Under the pieces are notes generated by a model, which did no database searches, had not been told where the DNA came from, and was given only the letters and a program-made list of their open reading frames with translations. A DNA stretch of 64,000 nucleotides from Hirundichthys speculiger (Eukaryota > Chordata > Actinopteri > Beloniformes > Exocoetidae). The translations under genes were made by a program, and so were the position numbers. Shown in pieces: positions 1 to 12,151 of the stretch (position 1 is its first letter; each line of letters begins with the position of its first letter). The stretch lies in NCBI GenBank assembly GCA_018398805.1, contig JAGFBZ010002140.1, positions 1 to 64,000 of the forward strand, given 5' to 3'.

Positions 1-327
1 TTATCGATATTCTAAGCTTCTTTCAAAACCCCGTGTCCCACCTTTAAAAGCTTGCAATCAACAATTTGCACTGTTTAAATAAATGAAATTATTTTTCTCA
101 ACAAATCTTTTATTCATTTTGTCCAGCATTTGCAAGCTGCCTGTCAGCCATATAATGTGTAATTGATGCTTTCAGTTCAATTAATTCAAACAAAGTCATT
201 GGAACACTCACAAGATGTCACCAAAATCAGTTTGTCCCTTTAAAATCTTTCAGAAAATGATGTAAATGTATCTTAAGATGAATATCGATATATATCGTAT
301 TGTTAGCCGTATATCGTGTATCGTATC

Positions 328-2045
328 TAGGGATGGAAATCGATAAGATTTTTCCGATTCCATTATCGATACTGTTTAACGATTCGATTCTTTATCGATT
401 CTCTTTTTGATTCTAATTTGGGGAAAAAGGAGAACTAACAGTTTTATTAGCATCAATTTTTTGTAATATGTAACTGTGCAAATACACAAGAATGTGTAAC
501 ATTTTACTAACAGATTTTTCCTAATAGAATGAAAAAAATCTCCCTTTTAAAAGGATATATGAGCTCACTAATCACTCAAAAATAATAATAATAAAAATAG
601 ATAAATACTATCAAATACAACGGAACAGTGCATCGTACAAATCTGCAAATACTATGAAGAATTAACAATTCTTTTGCAGAAAAATAATCATGTCTTCCAC
701 CCTCTGAACCAGCCAGACTCTCTCTCTCATCACGGTCATCTTCTAAATGTAATGCAGAAGGCATTCCTTTAATAGCATAGCGTTAATGTTATAGCGTGTT
801 TTACAAAGAAGCACATAGGCAGCGGGATAGCTACTTTCCAGAGCTGCCTTTCGTAGTAACCACAGAGGTGATCTTAGCTTGGCTACTGGCGCTGCTGGTG
901 GGTTGAGATCCATCAGTTTGAAGCGCGTCAAAAACACCACACTCGTTTATCATTATTGTATGTTATGTGTTCAAATGTTTCTGCATGTTAGCCGTGTTCC
1001 CTCCCGACGCTGTTATCTCCACTTTACAATGACTGCTAGTTGCCTTGTTGCCATCTTTCTTTGGTGAAGTGAAGCCAAACTTTGGAGCGTTTGAACCTGG
1101 TGGGCGCCATTGTTGTTTACAACTGCAATGCGCGTGCTAAACCGACGTAACTTACTCACGTAAGTGCTTTCTGCATTGACTGTGCGTAACTTGCGTAAAT
1201 TACGTGAGATTCGTGCTGGTTGGAATCGATAAGAGAATCGCTGGATAAACTGCCAAACAATTCCATGGAATTGAAACACACGGAACCGGTTCTCTACAGC
1301 AGGGATTCCCAAAGTGGGGTGCGCAAGCTGCCTCTAGGGGGCGCGAGATGAAAAATGTAATGGCGGTCTGATAATTTTTTTTTTCTTTCACACAATTAAG
1401 ATGTGTAAATAAACATTTCCTTTGTAAAATTTTAAATCAAAAACTGTAATTTTAATGAATAAATAAATGCAGGCTATTCAAAATGCACGTCATCTTAAAG
1501 TGAAGCGTAGAAGAAGTTATATTCTTCTACCACTGCATTTGCACCTAGCTTGTGGCCTCTACTTTATTAATTCTCGCAAATATGCTCAATGCTGTGTTAT
1601 GATGACAGGTTGTGTTAGTTCCACGGTCATTTAAACTTGCTGCAATTTTTGTTCAATGTTCAAAATATTCTAACATTTTCCTTAACTTATCTGCTTTCTG
1701 CCACTGAGTCTGAGCATGTCATCCATCCTCTTTGCTCTTAAAAGTGGAAGCCTGCGCATAACTTTGTTTCATTATATTGGAACTGTGTTACAGTGTTTCA
1801 GTTTAATTTAAATGCGAGAGCGCATTGTTGTGATTGTGATTATTATGTTATATGTGTGTTTTGGTCATTTTAGCATGAATCAACATGGCGACTTTAATAT
1901 GGCTATAATAAAGCTTGTTGCGTTTTTTTTAAGGGGTGGGGGATCGGGGGTGCGTCAACCCGGTTGAGACATAGAAGGGGGTGCGCGGCTAAAAAAGTTT
2001 GGGAACCGCTGCTCTACAGGAACCCGTTCTCGATTCCCAACCCTA
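328..2045. mobile_element. hAT-like element family G, inserted in D and carrying H
   Basis: Termini TAGGGATGGAAATCGATAAG and TTCTCGATTCCCAACCCTA are imperfect inverted repeats. The flanking octamers ATCGTATC (320-327) and ATCGCATT (2046-2053) agree at 6 of 8 positions, as expected of an aged 8-bp hAT TSD. No transposase domain was recognised inside. Confidence 0.72.
1300..2011. mobile_element. hAT (Charlie-like) element family H, 712 bp, in G
   Basis: Left end CAGGGATTCCCAAAGTGGGG and right end AAAGTTTGGGAACCGCTG form imperfect TIRs of the CAGNGNTTCCCAAA type. A perfect 8-bp TSD CTCTACAG lies at 1292-1299 and 2012-2019. Removing H restores continuous G sequence (CCGGTTCTCTACAGGAACCC). Confidence 0.88.
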
Positions 2046-2081
2046 ATCGCATTGCAAGATTAGTGTACCGCTACAGCCCTA

Positions 2082-3141
2082 CGAGACGGTGTGACATTTC
2101 ATTCCACACCACTGTTACGACTTTGGTCCAAAATGAGTGTCGGGTGAAATATTAATGCAGAAAGGCGTAACTGTGGTGTGAAGACGGCCAGAAACTCCAC
2201 GCAGAAGATCAAAATCGCCACGTCATGGGGGCGGCGAGAAAAACATTCAACAAACAAACTAGAGAAGGAATCCAGAAGGGATATCGCACCTTGACGGGAC
2301 CGCTGAGCGCACAGCTGGAGAACGGAACCAGAATCACACGAGGATCAACCCCGGGTCTTTACAGCACCATCACTCTGTGAAAGTATCCGACATATTCCTC
2401 CTCACGTCAGCCTGAATCTCCATGGAGCTGGTGACATTTAGCAGATGGTTTCTGCAGGGTCACTCTGCAAAGTTACCCGCCCAGACTGGATCTGTAGGCG
2501 GGGCCCATCTGAGACACAAACGGGGCCCCACGTGGACTCATCGGTGTCGTGTGAAATGACCAGTCGGGTTCCCAGATGAGAAACTCATTTTGTGCTCATT
2601 TATCTCCCGTGCATAACTGTTGTGAGTAGTTCACACAGAACCAACGAGAAGCCACTGGACCGTCCCATATGGGGCCTCATTTATTAGCCTGTTTATGTGT
2701 CAGCTGCGCCCCGCATGCAGATGTTGGACTGGCACCGGTTCTCCTGCTCTTCTCAGATGCACACCACCGGTGCAAAATCATCAAAGGACATCAGAACAGT
2801 CCCCTGCAGCGATTTTGTTTTTCTTTTTGTTTCAGTTGCACATACTGGGGTCTCTGGGCTTGGGTTGGTTAAACAGTACTGAAGGCGCTGGGGAGGGGGG
2901 TGGTGGGGGAAAACAATCCTCACAGCGCCACAATCTCACCTCAGGGGACTGTGAGCATGTTGGAGCAAACGGATGTCGGTATTATCCGCCCTGAGATGAG
3001 GCTGGTAGACAAACCGAAGAGGGTCAAGAGTTTGTTTGGAGGTTCTGAGTCCAAAGAACCCAGGAAGACTGTGGGATCATCTGATGACTGGGAAACGGGT
3101 CAAAACTGGCGGAGTGAGTGACAGCCCAGCAGGAGGACCAG
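2082..3141. other. Intergenic stretch without recognised features
   Basis: No gene or element could be supported. The phrase GGGGCCTCATTTATTAG near 2669 recalls a dispersed fish repeat but is too short to assign. Short frames around 2670-3120 look like chance ORFs. Confidence 0.4.
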
Positions 3142-4271
3142 TAGGGGTGTGAAAAAAAATCAATTTGGCAATGCATCGCAATTTTCGGCCGCCCAATATA
3201 ACATTGATTTTTCAGCTAATATTGATTTTTTTTATTGGTTACTAATGGTTACTTAAATGTGCAAAATCACTAATAATAAACAATAATAAACTATTTGAAG
3301 CAAATAGTTTTGATTCAATTTGTCCTCTGAATGATCAGTATCATCTGATGAACATATACAGCAACTTAATTTTTCATCTCTACTTTTAATTTTGATATTA
3401 ACTGGGTAGAATATCACAATATATCGTGATATCACGATATCGTGATACAGTGATCCCTTGCCACTTCGCGGTTTGAGTTCCACGGTTTTAGTTATTCACA
3501 GATTTTTTTCAGAAATATATTATAATAAAAAAATCAAGAAATAATCGCTGAAATTCTGCAAAAATCCACCCCACAGCAGACAAGAGGCCGTAACTGCCAG
3601 CGAAACATCAAACGTTGACTCACAGCCTCCTGTAAGCAACACGAGAAACCAGATGGCCCAGAACTCTAGAATCTGTGCTCTGATTGGCCGAGACGCATCA
3701 CCCAAGAATCACAGGATATTGTGCAGAAAGACCACAGAAAGACCACAGTTGAGCCTTTGTCTTGTTTCGCTGCAGTGTCTCGCTACTTTTTTACAGTTTT
3801 TAAATATATTTCAAACACATTATTTAGGCTCGGGGGGGCTCCGGCTCCAGTTCGCGGATTTTGATTGTCCCGTGGAGGTGCCGGTCCCCATTAACCACGA
3901 AAACTAAGGGATCACTGTATATCGCGATTTTCGGCCGCCCAATATAACATCGATTTTTCAGCTCCTAATATCGATTTTTTTTTTTTTATTGGTTACTGAT
4001 GGTTACTTAAATGTGCAAAAACACTAATAATAATAAACAATAGGTTGTTTTTAGGCAAATAGTTTTGACTCAATTTGTCCTCTGAATGATCAATATCATC
4101 TGATGAACATATACAGCAACTTGATTTTTCATCTCTACTTTTAATTTTGATATTAACTGGGTAGAATATCACAATATATCATGATATCGGGATATCATGA
4201 TAATATCATATTGTGACCCAAGTATCATGATACATATCGTATTGCGAGGTCCTTGCCATCACTCACCCCTA
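3142..4271 (+). mobile_element. hAT-like MITE family B, copy 1, internally duplicated, with a family C element at the junction
   Basis: Starts TAGGGGTGTGAAAAAAAATC and ends TCACTCACCCCTA. A perfect 8-bp TSD AGGACCAG flanks it (3134-3141 and 4272-4279). Inside, family B sequence is present twice: 3142-3447 and 3917-4271, the second lacking the first few bases of the left end. Element C1 lies between. One TSD around the whole implies a single insertion that duplicated later. Confidence 0.88.
3448..3916 (+). mobile_element. Tigger/pogo-like MITE family C, copy 1
   Basis: Short TIRs CAGTGATCCCTTG and CTAAGGGATCACTG with TA on both sides (3446-3447, 3917-3918). The body carries the family marks GCGGTTTGAGTTCC and CTCCGGCTCCAGTTCGCGG. 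No transposase. Confidence 0.82.
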
Positions 4272-4609
4272 AGGACCAGTACCAAACCTTTGTCCAGGTC
4301 ATCCCTGCTGCTGAGGGTCTTGGTTATGGAGTCCGTGATCCGCCTCCTCCGACCCGTATGACTCTGATGTTGTTCTGCAGACGCCTCCCTTTGGTCAAGG
4401 GCCGTGTCTACTCTCGCGGCAATGTGTCGCCGTCAGCTTGTCGCAGAGATGCTGCAGTTACTTTTGATTTATACTTCAATTTGATGCACGGTCTGCGCTA
4501 TGTTATTCCACGCCATAACGCAAGAGGGACAGTCACGAACTAGCTAAACTTACTAAACATACTAAACTTGTGTTTTTCCACTTCCTCACCGTCTCGGCCA
4601 TATCTAGAC
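4272..4609. other. Short intergenic stretch, nothing recognised
   Basis: Unique-looking sequence between elements B1 and K. The open frame here has no family resemblance. Confidence 0.4.
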
Positions 4610-5490
4610 TAGGGATGGGCATAATTAATCGATGATTGATCATTAAGAATTTGATCGAAGACATTCATTTTCGTCAATGAAACGAATGTGTTTTTGTTTT
4701 TTTTTTTAAACAATCCGAATGTAGGTTATCAGTGCACATCCTCAAACAATGCGATGCATTTCGCTGTGCCACCGATAGAAATTTGGCAGCAGGGGGCAAC
4801 ATTTCACCATCACCCTACCCTGGCTCGCCTCGGTTGTTACATGCGAGCTTCTGTAGGTCATCGCCTAATCATGAAGCGGTCGCGGCGAAGTGTGGCGTGG
4901 GACCATTTTCGTTTAGAAAATGACCAAGTGTTCTGCAATCACTGCAATGCAAATTACAAATTCAATTAATCGACAACGACAATGATGTATCACTTGAACA
5001 ACGCGCATCAAAGCCTTGTAAAGGACGGTGAAGGCGGTTCATCTCTATCTCAGCCTAGCCTAGCCTAGCCTCAACTCAGTGTTAGCACGGACCAGAAGAA
5101 GGTGCACATCGAGCACACAACAAGCGCATCTTTTTAAGAATCTTTTTAAGAATCTTTTAAAGAAACAAAAAGCCTGTAATACTGGCGCCTTGATATAAAT
5201 TGTCCTTGTTAAGTAGTCTCCTCGATATCTCTTCTTTTATTATCGTTGTTCTTTTTAAAGAAAAGAAACAGGAAATGTCACGTTATTCTCGACCACAAAC
5301 ATCCGGGCCACTGAAGACATCCGGGCATGCGCGGGCCATAGAAACCAGGCCAAAGGGGAAACAAACGTCACGCCGATATTGAGAATAATTGTGATAGTTT
5401 TCAATATAAAAATGTTAATGATTAATCGATTACTAATCATTAATTCTCCCGACGATCTACGAATAAATCTTCACAGAATGCCCATCCTTA
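4610..5490 (+). mobile_element. hAT-like element family K with a BED zinc-finger relic
   Basis: Termini TAGGGATGGGCATAATTAAT and GAATGCCCATCCTTA are inverted repeats. Flanking octamers ATCTAGAC (4602-4609) and ATCCAGAC (5491-5498) agree at 7 of 8. At about 4871-5021 the + strand reads MKRSRRSVAWDHF, then FCNHCNANYKFN, a stop codon, then STTTMMYHLNNAH: the C-C-H-H layout of a hAT-transposase BED finger. Confidence 0.87.
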
Positions 5491-7138
5491 ATCCAGACCC
5501 ACATTCATCGCTATCTCCCTCCATGAATTACTAGAATATATGCTGTCTTTGTAGTGCGGAGAACCAGAATCGTACAGATGTGGTTACTTCCTCATTTCTT
5601 CAATGACACGCTCTTTTCTACGCGGATGTAGAATTGACCAATCAGAGGCCTCCTTTCTCTCCTCTCTGCGGCACTGTCTGCGGTCACCTACAATTTTGCG
5701 TTCGAGTATAAATCATGCTTCAGTCTTTACATCTACTTATGAGGATATCCAGTTCATCCTGCATCCTAATGGACTGCTTAAAAATCATAAATATTTGAAC
5801 AAGTATGAGTAAAATACTCTCACGCCCCTCTGTGAGATCTTAGCAGTTTCACTTCTTCCTCTGTCTGTTTTTTCCTCCATCAGCGTCACACCTTATCTGG
5901 TGTGTGAAGTCCAGCTTGAACACGTGCGCCTGACTCTCGGACGAATCTGGCATCAAAGCCTGGAGGCCTGAAATGGGCTTAAGTCACATTAAAGTGGGTG
6001 TGTGTTTCTTCATCCCTGCAGTATTCCATGTCATACCAGCGCAAATTACGCTGCATAACGGCTGAAAGTATTAGCCGGGGCTGAACGGCTTCCTGTTATT
6101 GGTCCCTGCTAATGCAATCCACTAATTAGCCAGCGTAATGGTGGAAAGGGAGAAGTGCCGTCCCTGTGTGTGTTTGTGTGTGCGCCGATAGGCCCCGGAC
6201 CTAATTTAGTCCTCGTTAAAGACAGTCGTCCATCATCCTCTAAGGCTAAAGGAGCGACGGTGTCCGTGTTTCCTGCCGGTGACTCACTGAGCGGTAAAAA
6301 TCTCCCTCTCACCTGAGCGTTATTCTCTCTGGCTGCCCGTCTCTCCCCCCCCTCCCCCTCAGGGGAGTCGGCTCCTGACAGCATCACCCTGAAAAGATAA
6401 AACTGAAAAGTCAAAAGTGGATGTGAAATGCTTTTGGTGCCTGTGCTTTCTCTCCCTTTTGTCTGACTTACCTTTTTTCTCCGGAGCCCATTGTTCCTCC
6501 ACGACTGCGCTCCTTTTGTCTTCGCCCCCTTCTTTCATTTTCACCCACGTCCCATTGTCTCGAGGTATTTATTCCGTCCGAGCCCCGTGCGGAAGCCGGA
6601 GCCTTGCAAGACGTGAAACGACACGATAACGGGAGGGTGAGTGTTGCGTGGCTTTCGAGTTGCGTAGCTAAGCAACAGCAGCGAGGAGCAATCACGGGAG
6701 AGTTAACGTTGCGGTTCCTAAAGAGGTTAGCATAGATGCTTTTATGCCTCTGTATCTTTTTGGTTCTCTTCTCCAGATTAGACGACTTAACACCTGACTT
6801 TGGTGCTGTTTTTGTCTTTGCTTGTTAACTGTGAAAAACAATAATTTAAAAAACTTCTTAGAACTCCAGGCATCACGAGACTGACTTTGTTGGACGTGCT
6901 TTGTCCGAATAACGGTCCAAACGGTCCGAATTTGAACACGTCAGAATTCCCTTCACACTTCAACACCAAAGATACCCGATTTGTCCGTTTGGATTTTTGG
7001 CACGTTTGTCAGAAACTGAAATGCAGTTACGAGTCCCACACGTATAGAGCTGTGAAGACTGTGGCTTAGAGCCCGCCCACCCTTTTCTGATTGGTTCGTC
7101 ATGTTCTGCACTGGTGGAAATGACCACGCACTGGAGGG
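5491..7138. other. Intergenic stretch with a possible conserved non-coding block
   Basis: No element recognised. About 6000-6660 is non-repetitive with mixed AT and GC patches, including homeodomain-like CCACTAATTAGCC at 6119-6131. That pattern is common in conserved non-coding elements but is not proof. Confidence 0.3.
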
Positions 7139-8044
7139 TAGGGGTGAGTATTGGCGAGGACCTCATAATACGATATGCATCGTGATACAATATTATCACG
7201 ATATCGTGATATATTGTGATATTCTACCCAGTTAATATCAAAATTAAAAGTAGAGATGAAAAATAACGTTGCTGTAAATTTAATCAGATAATATTGATCA
7301 TTCAGAGGACAAATTGAGTCACAACTATTTGCTTCAAAACAACCTATTTATTGTTTATTATTAGTGTTTTTGCACATTTAAGTGAATTAATGAATTTTCC
7401 TTAAAAAATCGATATTATATTGGGTGACCGAAAATCGTGATATATCGCCAAATCGATTTGGCAATGTTTCGCGATTTTCGGCCAACCTATTTATTGTTTA
7501 TTATTAGTGTTTTTGCACATTTAAGTGAATGAATGAATTTTCCTAAAAATTCATTCATTCACTTAAATGAATGAATGAATTTTTAGGAAAATTCATTCAT
7601 TTACTTAAATGAATGAATGAATTTTTAGGAAAATTCATTCATTTACTTAAATGAATGAATTTTCCTAAAAAAAAAAAATCGATATTATATTGGGTGACCG
7701 AAAATCACGATATATCGCCAAATCGATTTGGCGATGTTTTGCGATTTTCGACCAACCTACCTTTTGTTTGTTATTAGTGTTTTTGCACATTTGAGTGAAT
7801 GAATGAATTTTCCTTAAAAAAAAAATCGATATTATGCTGGGTGGCCGAAAATCGCGATATATCGCCAAATCGATTTGGCGATGTAGCGTGATTTTCGGCC
7901 AAACTATTTATTGTTTATTATTTGTGTTTTTGCACATTTGAGTGAATGAATGAATTTTCCTTAAAAAAAAAATCGATATTATGCTGGGTGGCCGAAAATC
8001 GCGATATATCGCCAAATCGATTTTTTTTTTTTTCCACACCCCTA
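7139..8044 (-). mobile_element. hAT-like MITE family B, copy 2, with an internal tandem array
   Basis: Starts TAGGGGTGAGTATTGG and ends CCACACCCCTA, with a perfect TSD CTGGAGGG at 7131-7138 and 8045-8052. Where other B copies carry one segment with ATTGTTTATTATTAGTG and CGATATATCGCCAAATCG, this copy has it about four times (near 7340, 7487, 7757 and 7904). Between the second and third units is a cluster of inverted ATGAATGAATTTT blocks. Confidence 0.88.
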
Positions 8045-9167
8045 CTGGAGGGGAATCGGACCCAGTTCACAAAGGGAACGGGTACAGCTGCTATAGATGC
8101 TGCAGATGCAGATGTTTGACAAATCAAAAGGCTCACCCTGAAAGTCATGCATGTACAACATGATGAGATGAGATCCAGACATGCAGAGATGATAGCGGAC
8201 GCATGACCGCGCAGAAGTGGTGACGTTCAATCAGCTTCCGAGGCTAGCAGCTCCATCGCTCTGCTGTTTAAAACTCAGCGAAGCATCTCAGTCCCAATCC
8301 TGACATGAAAAATCAGTCCGGGTTTCAGACACCAGCAGCAGGACTCTGTAGAGGAGAGAGACCACCTGGAGTCTACGGTGTCGAGTGTTCAGAACAAACC
8401 TTTTGTCGCGGCGGTGGATCTAGGATGTAATTCGACCGAGCTCCTTCAGACTCCGGTCATCTGCTTTGTTTTAAAGCCGCACATCTGGACGACGGCCAGC
8501 TGGACCTCTGCTGCTGATGTAAATGTAGTAAATAACTGCTGGAGTGGAAAAACAGCGACACTGAACCTCAAGTGTCTTCATGTCTAATGGAGGTTGTTGG
8601 ACGGTTGTTTTTTGCTTTTACGGATTTTTTTTTTTTTCTTGGATTGAACCAAACTTTTTATAAACCAAACCAAGAAATCTTAGAAGTGTCAACTTGAGGT
8701 AGTTTCTGAAGGTAAATTCATTATTCAGTTTTCATGCTGTCGTACTCCAGTCTAAGTTCTGCGTTGCTGCGAGTTTCCAGCCTGGTTTCGACCTTCTCAG
8801 AGACCCTGCTGCGCAGTGGGACACAGCTGCATGATGAACGGGGGGGAGAGGAGGAGGAGTTTTCTCATAGCGCTCCTCCGGTCACAGAGTTGATGTCGTC
8901 TGATGTGCTTTCACAGAGACTTTTAAAAGAGCAACATTGAGGATGAGCACGGCTGACGTTGGGGACGGAGTGAGCGTGTCCTCTCGGTGCCCCGACAGGT
9001 GCCGTTCGTGGCAGCAGAGCGGTTCAGCAGCGAGCCCCACAGAGAGCTGCGTGTTGGGCTTTGGGTCGGGTCGATGTCCTGGGGCGGGAACATATGCTGT
9101 TAGCGCTCGAGCTGTCGTTCTCTTCACTTCATCTCATAATCATGAGAGATTTTTTGGTGGCCGTCAC
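8045..9167. other. Intergenic stretch without recognised features
   Basis: No repeat terminus or coding homology was seen. A T tract lies at 8622-8638. Short open frames are taken as chance. Confidence 0.4.
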
Positions 9168-10218
9168 TAGGGATGCACGATAACTGTTTTTTAAAACTGA
9201 TACCGATACCGATAACACACACATATACCTAAGATCATTACATCAACACTATGAACAAAACCAAAAATAGTTTGGACTCTTTAAATGAACAGATATTTAT
9301 TTTTTTTCCATTGAAAAACTATTGGCAAGCCTCTCAAACATTTTCGTAAAACTATCAAACAAACCTATTTGATATCTCACATCAACTTGAATAAGGTTCA
9401 TTACCGACTGATATAAAAAAATAAAGGCTCCTTGAACTGATGGAAATACATGCATCAGAATTACAAACTGAAAAAGATTAACATTTAAAGCATTTTGACT
9501 TGTGGTTCCATTTAAATTAATACCTTAAAATAAATGAGGTTCAGTGATTTTTTTTTTTTTTTTATCTGATGGAAGCTTTAGATAAGAGAGGAGAGGGGAG
9601 AGGACACCTGCTGCATGTTAGCATTAGCTCGCGTTAGCACGATTTCAAACTCCATGGAAGCGATTGTTATGTTGTAGGTGGCTGATCAGGTTTTACGTAT
9701 TAAAGCTTGTGCTTCCCTCCTCGTAGAATTCACTCGGAGGATTCGTCCCATCTTCTTCAGAAACTTTAACGAAGGTCCATACCATCGCCGCCATGTTTGT
9801 TGTGATCAGCACAATGCATGCTGCATTCAAGGTGTAACGTAAATTCCGACGTTTCCTCGTTTGCTAGTCGTTCTTTCAGCCTTTTCTATTTTTTTCTTTT
9901 TTATGTGTAACATGTAGGGAAAATACTGCGAATATCAATTCAAGTTAGCAGCTACTAAAATTATGACCGACTTAATAAGTTGTTTTCTGGCATGAGGGGG
10001 TATTCTTGATTTTCCTGATTGAGAAATCATTTTTCTGATTATGCCGACGTTACTTGAACATAACATTCACTGCTGGTCATTTAAGACTCAGAGGGAGTGA
10101 GGCACTGCCGTGTTGACAAAAATATATATGTTATCAGCGCTATTTGTCGTGATATTGGACTTATCGGAATGACGTCATAATTTCCTGTTATCGGCCCAAT
10201 AGTTATCGTGCACCCTTA
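9168..10218 (-). mobile_element. hAT-like element family A, copy 1
   Basis: Begins TAGGGATGCACGATAACTG and ends GTTATCGTGCACCCTTA, the inverted termini of family A. The interior matches the other copies in reverse, including the CCGCCATGTTTG segment that belongs to the relic transposase start. No convincing TSD flanks it (GCCGTCAC versus TATTAAAA). Confidence 0.85.
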
Positions 10219-10424
10219 TATTAAAATATCTAACTAAATATCTCACCCAGAATCAGAGGCCGTGGTCGGGTTGACGGGGAGGTCTGTGTCCGTCAGTCTG
10301 GTGAGGACAGAGCTCGGCCTCCCGCCTCCACCTCTGCCTTGAACTGTGGGTAATGACCGAAAGGATGATATCACAGACTCAACCAGGCTGAAACGAGCTT
10401 CCTCTGCAGGACTGATGGGCATCC

Positions 10425-10752
10425 TCGTACAGTGAGGGTGAGAAATGTAGCCGGCCGGGGGAGAGGAAAGTCACTGCTCCTCCACATCAAGAGGAGCCAG
10501 CTGAGGGGGGGTTTGGGCCTCCTGGACACCTCCCTGGAGAGGTGCTCTGCACATGTCCAACTGGGAAGAAGCCCCCAGACAGGCGCATAACAAGCTGGGA
10601 GGGTTATATCCGTCGGCTGGCCTGGGAATGCCTCGGTGTCCTCCCAGGGGAGCTGGAGGAGGTGGCTGGGGAGAAGGAGATCTGGGTTTCTCTGCTCAGG
10701 CCGCTGCCCTCTGACACGAACCCAGATAAATGGAAGATGATGGATGGATGAA
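10425..10752 (+). mobile_element. 3' end of a non-LTR retrotransposon (RTE-like tail)
   Basis: The stretch from about 10490 to GATGATGGATGGATGA matches the widespread teleost LINE 3' end: one frame (10542-10751) reads GYIRRLAWECLGVLPGELEE then VAGEKEIWVSLLRPLP, and the element finishes in GATG repeats, as RTE-type elements do. The 5' part is missing. Family name is from memory and less certain than the class. Confidence 0.65.
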
Positions 10753-10779
10753 CAGCAATGTGTGCAGCTTTGTAGGCAA

Positions 10780-11540
10780 GGCAGGTTTATTTATACGGCA
10801 CATTTCATGCATGCAGGCAACCCAAAGGGCTTTGCAAAGATGAAAAAGAACAGAAAATAAATAATTAAGTGACTAAAACAGCATAAGAATGCAAATAAAA
10901 CCCATGAAAACAGATTCAGACAAAAAAGGAATAAAACAAAGCTTAGATAAGTAAAAAACAGTGCAGTCATAGTTGCAGCATGAAATGAAATTAAACAGTT
11001 TACTTTATAAGTGTCTAGAGTTGAGATACATTTAATAACAGGAGGACGTTTATTCCAGCGTAGCAGCTACATGCATTTTCACCATCTCTGGTTCCAACTC
11101 GTGTTTCTACCAGCCGACTGCCCCCAAAGATCTCAGAGCTCTACCTGATGTAGATTTATGTTCTGCAACGAGATCAGAAATGTGTTTTGGCTCCATATAT
11201 TAATGGATTTGTGAACTTACAGCAACACTCTAAAGTCTGTCTTGTAGGTAACCGGTAGCCAGTGTAAGGAACTCAAACCAGGAGCGCTGTGCTCGGGTTT
11301 CTGGGTCTTGTTAGAAGTCTGGACGAGCTGAAGCTGTCCAGTCATCTTCTTAGGAAGACCAACCAGAATAGCGCTGCAGTAGTCGGATCTGCTGGAGATG
11401 AAGGCATGCAAGAGCTTCTCTAAATCTGCTTTGGACATCAGATCTCTGGCTCTTGATGTTTGTTTGAGGTCATTAAAAAAAAAAACCTGATTTGCTTACA
11501 GCCCTGACGATGCTGCTGAAGCTCAGGTCTGAGTCAGTTA
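10780..11540 (-). mobile_element. Decayed LINE fragment (L2-like reverse transcriptase C-terminal part)
   Basis: On the minus strand 11438-11217 reads MSKADLEKLLHAFISSRSDY, then GLPKKMTGQLQLVQ and SSLHWLPV. That is the end of the reverse transcriptase of L2/CR1-type LINEs (usual form HAFISSRLDYCN ... SLHWLPV). It lacks the usual NAAARVLT segment. Flanking sequence at 10786-11216 (TTTATTTATACGGCACATTT) belongs to the same widespread fish repeat. Confidence 0.7.
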
Positions 11541-11691
11541 AAACTCGGTTTTTGTTGTGATACCTTTTGGATTTAAGCTAGGCAGCAAATTTTATTCTTT
11601 ACATTTATGTTTTTGATTTATTTATTTATTGACAATATTTATTGCTGTCTTTTCTTGAATTAGTTGAAGGAAGTGTGATTTAATCCAGCTA

Positions 11692-12151
11692 CAGTGATCC
11701 CTTGCCAATTCACGCTTTAAGTTCCGCGGTTTTAGTTATTAGCGGATTTTTCAGAAATATATGATATAAAAAATATCACGAAAAAAATCGTGGAAATTCT
11801 GCAAAAATCCACCCCACAGCAGACGAGAGGCCGCAGCTGCCAGCGTAACATCAAACGATGACTCACAGCCTTCTGTAAGCAAACCGAGAAACGCAGACGG
11901 CCCAGAACTCTAGAATCTGTGCTCTGATTGGCCGAGATGCATCACCCAAGCATCACAGGATGTTGTACAGAAAGACCACAGTTGAGCCTTTGTCTTGTGT
12001 CACTGCAGTACCTCGCTACTTTTTTGCGGTGTTTAAACATATTTTAAACACATTATTTAGGCTCGGGGGGTCTCCGGTTCTAGTTCGAGGATTTTGATTT
12101 TCACGGGGGGGGCGCCGGTCCCCATTAACCGTGAAAAATAAGGGATCGCTG
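11692..12151 (+). mobile_element. Tigger/pogo-like MITE family C, copy 2
   Basis: CAGTGATCCCTTGCC at the left and TAAGGGATCGCTG at the right, with TA on the right and CTA on the left side. Same short subfamily as C1: both carry CCACCCCACAGCAGAC and CTCTAGAATCTGTGCTCTGA. Confidence 0.83.

Larger units (their letters stand above)
1..2081 (+). mobile_element. hAT-like MITE family D, copy 1, cut by the window edge and interrupted by elements G and H
   Basis: Bases 1-327 match family D elsewhere (14771, 37695): CTAAGCTTCTTTC, then GTGTCCCACCTTT, ending in TATCG-rich sequence. The D right end, CCGCTACAGCCCTA, reappears at 2046-2081. The two halves are separated by element G. The left end of D lies before the window. 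Confidence 0.8.
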
